This document shows positions 6,298 to 9,826 of a stretch of 9,826 bases of DNA, piece by piece. Below the pieces are notes generated by a model. It did not search any database and was not told the origin of the DNA. It saw nothing but the letters and a program-made list of their open reading frames with translations. This DNA comes from Thiomargarita sp. (lineage in GTDB: Bacteria; Pseudomonadota; Gammaproteobacteria; Beggiatoales; Beggiatoaceae): the NCBI GenBank assembly GCA_020721025.1, contig DYNO01000128.1, positions 1 through 9,826 on the forward strand, read 5' to 3'. The first letter of the stretch is position 1; each line of letters starts with the position of its first letter. Made by a program: the position numbers and the translations under genes.

Positions 6298-7503
6298 ATG
6301 AGTGCGTTTGAATATTCAGCATTAGATCAGCGGGGACGGACGCGCAACGGGGTACTCGAAGCGGATACCGCGCGCCAAATTCGGCAGCAATTGCGGGAAC
6401 AGGGCTTGACTCCGTTGACAGTGATTGAAGTACAGCGCAATGTACAACGTCGCACCTCGTCTCGTCTTCGCATCAGTAGCACCGATTTAGCTTTATGTAC
6501 CCGTCAGTTAGCAACGTTGGTGCGTTCAGGGTTGGCGGTGGAAGAAGCCTTGCGTGCAGTGTCAGAACAGACTGAGAAAAATCAGGTGAAAACGTTATTG
6601 CTTGCGGTGCGGGCGCGGGTTCTCGAAGGACACAGTTTAGCCGCTGGATTGCATGATTTTCCTCAAGTTTTTCCAGAACTGTATCGCGCGACTGTTTCCG
6701 CCGGCGAACAAACAGGACATTTAGACCTGATTTTAGAACGACTTGCCGATTACACAGAAACTCGCCAACATTTACGCCAAAAAACGCTGCTTGCCTTATT
6801 TTACCCCGCGCTATTAACCCTTGTTGCTGTTGCCGTTGTGATTGGATTGCTTGCCTACGTGGTGCCACAGGTCGTACAAGTTTTTGCCAATGTCAAACAA
6901 GAATTGCCGCGCCTCACCCGCTATCTCATTGCCACCAGTCACTTTTTACAACAATGGGGCTTCTTACTTGCCAGTGTGATAGTGATCGCTACTCTCGCAT
7001 TACAATATGCACTCCGTTTTGAACAACCGCTGTTACTGTTTCATCATCTCTTGTTACGGTTGCCCGTGATTGGCAAATTGGAACGCGGAACAAATGTCGC
7101 CCGTCTGACCCGCACCTTGAGCATATTGACTGCCAGTGGCGTGCCCGTGTTGGAAGCGTTACACATCACCACTCAAGTTGTGTCAAACCGTCCTATGCGT
7201 CAGGCATTGCAAGCCGCCACCGAACAAGTGCGTCAAGGAAGTAGTCTGCATCGAGCGTTAGAGCAAAGTCGCTTATTCCCGCCAATGGTGGTGTATCTGT
7301 GTGCGAGTGGAGAAGCCAGCGGCAATTTAGAACAAATGTTAGAACGGGCAGCAGTGATGCAAGAGCGTGAATTAGAAATGTTAATTGGTGTCTTACTCAG
7401 TCTGTTTGAACCCTTGCTCATTTTATCTATGGGGGGAGTCGTGTTACTCATCGTGCTCGCCATTCTCATGCCCATTTTTGAATTAAATCAACTTATTAAA
7501 TAA
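6298..7503 (+). CDS. gspF: Type II secretion inner-membrane platform protein GspF
   Basis: A 401-residue protein, normal length for GspF, the polytopic inner-membrane platform that couples the GspE ATPase to pseudopilus assembly in type II secretion. The N-terminus (FEYSALDQRGR...GVLEADTARQIRQQLREQGLTPL) is the typical GspF cytoplasmic start rather than the PilC one. Two T2SF domains lie at about 68-191 and 270-392, with the repeated signatures SAGEQTGHLD (134-143) and ASGEASGNLEQML (336-348). Membrane helices are at about 168-192, 219-239 and 371-394, and the C-terminus ends PIFELNQLIK. No gspE, gspG or other secretion gene is in the window, so it is either split from its system or at the end of a dispersed set. 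The next gene starts 2 bp after its stop, so the two form an operon. The ATG at 6298 fits family N-termini; no Shine-Dalgarno is seen. Confidence 0.96.
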   Translation: MSAFEYSALDQRGRTRNGVLEADTARQIRQQLREQGLTPLTVIEVQRNVQRRTSSRLRISSTDLALCTRQLATLVRSGLAVEEALRAVSEQTEKNQVKTLLLAVRARVLEGHSLAAGLHDFPQVFPELYRATVSAGEQTGHLDLILERLADYTETRQHLRQKTLLALFYPALLTLVAVAVVIGLLAYVVPQVVQVFANVKQELPRLTRYLIATSHFLQQWGFLLASVIVIATLALQYALRFEQPLLLFHHLLLRLPVIGKLERGTNVARLTRTLSILTASGVPVLEALHITTQVVSNRPMRQALQAATEQVRQGSSLHRALEQSRLFPPMVVYLCASGEASGNLEQMLERAAVMQERELEMLIGVLLSLFEPLLILSMGGVVLLIVLAILMPIFELNQLIK

Positions 7504-7505
7504 AT

Positions 7506-8501
7506 ATGAACCTATCAAACTTGACTCATCTCAAACACCTACTTTGGCTCTTGTTCTTGCTAACCAACATGATTGCCTGTGCCAGCCCGATTTCTCGCTC
7601 GATTGCTTTTTCCAATCAGCATCAAGTGGGCGACACCTACATGGGAATTCGGCTGTGGGGAACATTATCATTAGCCAGTGAAACGTTTGACGGTCTCAAG
7701 TTGTCAGAATTATCAGGATTGGCATGGGATGAAGACGAACAGATTCTGTACGCGGTTTCTGATAAAGGGAATTTATTTCACCTCCGCCCCATCATCCAAG
7801 AAAATGAATTAAAAGATGTCGAATTATTAGCGGCTTATCCACTGCATGGGGATCAAGAAAATCGTCTCAAAACCAGAGATTCAGAAGGCATAGCGATTAT
7901 TCATGGCAACAATGGCGTGCCGGGCGATAGCAAACTATTGATTTCGTTTGAAGGAAAACCGGTGATCGCTTGGTTCACTCCTCAAGGGGCAATGACCAGC
8001 GCAGAAACCGTGCCGCCCGCGCTGACGGACAAAAAAGTCTATGTGAGCGCGAATAAACAACTTGAAGCTGTAGCTCAACATTCCCAATTGGGCATTCTCA
8101 CCGCGCCTGAGTTACCGCTGAAAAATGATGATAAAATAGTGATTTACGCACAAAACGGGCTTGAATGGACATTGCCACGTTATCCCGCCCCCAACAGTTC
8201 GGTCGTAGCGTTGGAAGAGTTTGATAATTCATCGATATTGCTGTTAGAACGGGCATTTAAATCTATTTTTGACCCCGTGATCATCAGTCTGCGACAGGTA
8301 TCATTATCAACCTGTAAATGCAACGAGGGTTTAGACAGTGAAACCAAACAAATTGCGATATTTGACAACAGTCAAGGTTGGCGGGTTGATAATTTTGAAG
8401 GCTTAACTCGGCATCACGGCAATTATTTTTTCATGGTAAGTGATGATAACGACCGTGATTTACAATCCACCTTGTTGAGTTATTTTGAAGTTTTAAAATA
8501 G
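7506..8501 (+). CDS. Phytase-esterase-like domain protein, predicted lipoprotein
   Basis: A 331-residue protein matching the esterase-like activity of phytase domain family, a beta-propeller-like fold seen in exported proteins. Family marks: LSELSGLAWD (66-75), LYAVSDKGNL (81-90), DSEGIA (125-130), NKQLEAVA (183-190), LLLER (245-249), NFEGLT (296-301) and MVSDDNDRDLQSTLL (310-324). The N-terminus has a hydrophobic stretch (12-24) ending NMIAC, a slightly unusual lipobox with Cys25 and Ala at +2. It is therefore probably an outer-membrane lipoprotein, or less likely a plain secreted protein. The true substrate is uncertain; phosphoester or carboxyl-ester cleavage are family-level suggestions. 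It starts 2 bp after gspF without its own Shine-Dalgarno, so translation is probably coupled. It may be a secretion-linked surface protein or simply a neighbour. No terminator is evident in the 62 bp to the converging gene. Confidence 0.85.
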   Translation: MNLSNLTHLKHLLWLLFLLTNMIACASPISRSIAFSNQHQVGDTYMGIRLWGTLSLASETFDGLKLSELSGLAWDEDEQILYAVSDKGNLFHLRPIIQENELKDVELLAAYPLHGDQENRLKTRDSEGIAIIHGNNGVPGDSKLLISFEGKPVIAWFTPQGAMTSAETVPPALTDKKVYVSANKQLEAVAQHSQLGILTAPELPLKNDDKIVIYAQNGLEWTLPRYPAPNSSVVALEEFDNSSILLLERAFKSIFDPVIISLRQVSLSTCKCNEGLDSETKQIAIFDNSQGWRVDNFEGLTRHHGNYFFMVSDDNDRDLQSTLLSYFEVLK

Positions 8502-8563
8502 CCGAGTGTACGTGGTGCGCGACATTTTCTAACAGATTGACTTCAATAATAAAGCGATATGCC

Positions 8564-9478
8564 CTACTTCTTGTTAATTGAACGAATTAACTGCAACTTG
8601 CGAATACTCCAGCCGACAAGCTGTTGTACATCCTCCGGTTGAATATTTTCATAATATTCAGCCATCGGAGTCAGCGCGTATTTTAAATCAAGATGGGCTT
8701 TGATCAGTTGCAATTCTGCCAGCGCAATTCCGGCAATTGAAAACACATCCGATGGCGTAATCTGGCGATGCTTCGGCGTAAATACGTGAAAATCAATGCT
8801 GTCCATTCCAATCAGTCCTTGAATCCGCTTGATTTCTTCCAACAGCAGCAAAACATTCTCAAACGCACCACCGGGCGGAACTCCTACATTCTTTTTGGGT
8901 GGAATTACCGTGCTTTTAATCCCCAGTGCTTCCAAAATAAAATTAATATCTTCTAAAATTCTCACCGCCTGAGTCAATACGTCAGAAGGAATCAATGTTT
9001 TTCCATTCAAAATATCCATCTCAGACGAAACACGATTTAACAAATTATAAACATCCACAGGAACTTTTCCAGTAAATATTTCTGGTGTAGCAACTTCTTC
9101 GGTAATATCAAGATGGTATTTTAAAATATGCAACTCTGAGATAATCCGCTCCATTTGCTCATAAGCCACCATGGGCGAAAGTTTCAGCAATGGTTCGCGA
9201 CTGGGCACCGAGATAAGTGACAATCCGTGTTCTTGGCGAAAGCGATTGATTTTATATAAAATTTCATAGGCTTTCTGCCAACTGTGTCCCGGAGTGAGAG
9301 AAACTGTCACATTCATCTCTTCCGCAACTTGATCAACGCGAAAATGTCGCTTAATAATTTGAACTTCTTGAGAAATCTGATAAACCTTCTGATATACATC
9401 ACTTGGTGTGGGCTCAGCCGCGAGTACCGCGCAAGGCAACCACATCAAGACGAGCAATAGAAAAATAAATTGTTTCAT
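8564..9478 (-). CDS. Secreted protein of eight helical P-x-D-V repeats, unknown function
   Basis: I do not recognise this family. The 304-residue product has a clear Sec signal peptide (MKQFIFLLLVLMWLPCAVLA, cleavage near Ala20/Ala21) and is then almost wholly a degenerate repeat. Each unit starts with a Pro (25, 63, 102, 140, 164, 202, 242, 281) and follows the pattern (T/V/I)P-x-D-V, about 6 residues, then L-x-x-I-x-x-E-(L/I)-x-x-(I/L)-(K/R), best seen in TPSDVYQKVYQISQEVQIIK, TPSDVFSIAGIALAELQLIK and IPSDVLTQAVRILEDINFIL. Spacing is 38-40 residues except for one of 24 between the fourth and fifth. Predicted helices separated by Pro-containing turns suggest a periplasmic helical scaffold or binding protein. 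The start at 9478 is preferred to an in-frame ATG at 9514 because it begins the signal peptide and has an AGGA Shine-Dalgarno 7 nt upstream. It converges on the lipoprotein gene. Confidence 0.85.
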   Translation of the reverse strand: MKQFIFLLLVLMWLPCAVLAAEPTPSDVYQKVYQISQEVQIIKRHFRVDQVAEEMNVTVSLTPGHSWQKAYEILYKINRFRQEHGLSLISVPSREPLLKLSPMVAYEQMERIISELHILKYHLDITEEVATPEIFTGKVPVDVYNLLNRVSSEMDILNGKTLIPSDVLTQAVRILEDINFILEALGIKSTVIPPKKNVGVPPGGAFENVLLLLEEIKRIQGLIGMDSIDFHVFTPKHRQITPSDVFSIAGIALAELQLIKAHLDLKYALTPMAEYYENIQPEDVQQLVGWSIRKLQLIRSINKK

Positions 9479-9483
9479 GTCGA

Positions 9484-9489
9484 TTTCCT
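9484..9489 (-). promoter_or_regulatory. Shine-Dalgarno that fixes the start of the repeat protein
   Basis: AGGAAA on the minus strand, with AGGA 7 nt before the ATG at 9478. It is the only strong ribosome site in the window and decides against the ATG 36 bp further upstream, which would add 12 charged residues before the signal peptide. Confidence 0.75.
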
Positions 9490-9538
9490 GTTCACACGCG
9501 AATAACTGTTTCAATTGAAGATCAAGTGGCGAAATGTT

Positions 9539-9665
9539 TAGGAGTTACGCACTTGAGATGCTAACCCACTGATTTTATAAATGGAGTACAAATTTAAATT
9601 TGTACTCCGAAAACACTAACTAACTGAATTAAGCCTAAGTTACGTTTTGAACTGCGTAACTCCTA
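9539..9665. mobile_element. 127-bp MITE-like element with TIRs and 5-bp target duplication
   Basis: Perfect 13-bp terminal inverted repeats TAGGAGTTACGCA (9539-9551) and TGCGTAACTCCTA (9653-9665) are flanked on both sides by the direct repeat ATGTT (9534-9538 and 9666-9670). No coding capacity. Inside are a 26-bp perfect palindrome (9583-9608) and a stem AGTTACG/CGTAACT (9638-9644 with 9655-9661) at the right end. These are the marks of a non-autonomous insertion moved in trans by a transposase with matching ends; I cannot name the parent family. It lies about 60 bp upstream of the repeat-protein start codon. Confidence 0.82.
9583..9608. repeat. 26-bp perfect palindrome inside the MITE
   Basis: GGAGTACAAATTT is followed directly by its exact reverse complement, with no loop. 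In DNA it is a potential cruciform; in RNA it forms a tight hairpin. It sits near the middle of the element. Confidence 0.9.
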
Positions 9666-9670
9666 ATGTT

Positions 9671-9690
9671 AAAACTGTCCACGCGGTTGT
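9671..9690 (+). repeat. Possible partial fourth copy of the AAAACTGYCC repeat
   Basis: AAAACTGTCC at 9671-9680, directly after the right target duplication of the MITE, equals the first ten core bases of the copy at 3022. With a 2-bp gap the rest (ACGCGGTTG) resembles ACGATTG. Ten exact bases alone are weak evidence. Confidence 0.3.
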
Positions 9691-9826
9691 TTTGTTGAGT
9701 TCTAAAAAAATCAGAGGTAAGTCAAGATAGTTATTCAATTATAAATCAATATTAACTCATGTCAAGCGTTATGGTCACAGGAACTAACTCATTTCTTTAT
9801 CCTTTCTCTTAATTTCGTGTTATTCT
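9671..9826. other. Right-edge region without a recognised gene
   Basis: AT-rich DNA right of the MITE. Apart from the partial repeat, I see no credible open frame (the longest plus-strand ATG frame, 9759-9812, has 17 codons), no RNA gene and no terminator. A TATAAA at about 9740 on the plus strand could be a -10 for a gene beyond the window, but there is no convincing -35. Confidence 0.5.

Noticed and set aside
8508..8528. Frame reading YVVRDIF-stop, resembling the PAC end of the PAS protein (VVRDI)
   Set aside because: Only about ten shared bases (GTGGTGCGCGA) and six residues; too short to call a PAS remnant and likely chance.
9479..9514. Upstream ATG at 9514 as start of the repeat protein
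   Set aside because: It would place 12 residues including charged ones before an otherwise perfect signal peptide; the ATG at 9478 has an AGGA site at good spacing.
9759..9812. 17-codon ATG frame at the right edge
   Set aside because: Too short, no ribosome site and no recognisable sequence.

Overview
The window looks like chromosomal DNA of a low-to-moderate GC gammaproteobacterium. The evidence is a canonical GspF type II secretion protein, Sec-type signal peptides and periplasmic proteins, and a Hanks-type kinase of the FGITYLA class common in environmental proteobacteria. A sulfur-oxidising lineage such as Beggiatoa/Thiotrichales would fit the mix of a V/A-type ATPase subunit, multi-PAS protein and short palindromic repeats. 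That placement is a low-confidence inference; no rRNA or tRNA is present to test it.

Layout. Minus strand, left part: a three-PAS-domain protein without an output domain (25-1248), preceded on its own strand by a short possibly frame-broken leader region (1274-1435) and by a V-type ATP synthase subunit B gene (1436-2833) with its own extended -10 promoter and no other ATPase genes beside it. A 589-bp AT-rich gap (2834-3422) follows. It carries three copies of an AAAACTGYCCGAA repeat, two of them a perfect inverted pair, and a promoter facing right. Plus strand: a membrane Ser/Thr kinase with a coiled coil and extracytoplasmic SH3-like domain (3423-5108, TTG start) overlaps by 35 bp an exported M23/LytM-fold protein (5074-6126). 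After a 171-bp spacer with nested hairpins and a T-run come gspF (6298-7503) and, 2 bp later, a phytase-esterase-like predicted lipoprotein (7506-8501). Converging on these from the minus strand is a secreted protein made of eight helical repeats of about 38-40 residues (8564-9478). Just upstream of it is a complete 127-bp MITE-like element (9539-9665) with 13-bp terminal inverted repeats and a 5-bp target duplication. The last 160 bp show no gene.

How the parts fit. The clearest functional unit is the kinase/M23 pair. The kinase could sense the envelope through its periplasmic coiled coil and SH3-like domain, and the overlapping gene supplies a periplasmic LytM-fold protein. That protein keeps all three zinc ligands but has Gln in place of the usual first His of HxH, which suggests a regulator or binder of cell-wall amidases rather than a standard endopeptidase. 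gspF and the lipoprotein form a second, tightly spaced pair. The most novel-looking items are the eight-repeat secreted protein, the MITE, the AAAACTGYCCGAA repeat family and the isolated atpB gene. I found no clear new defence or mobile system beyond these.
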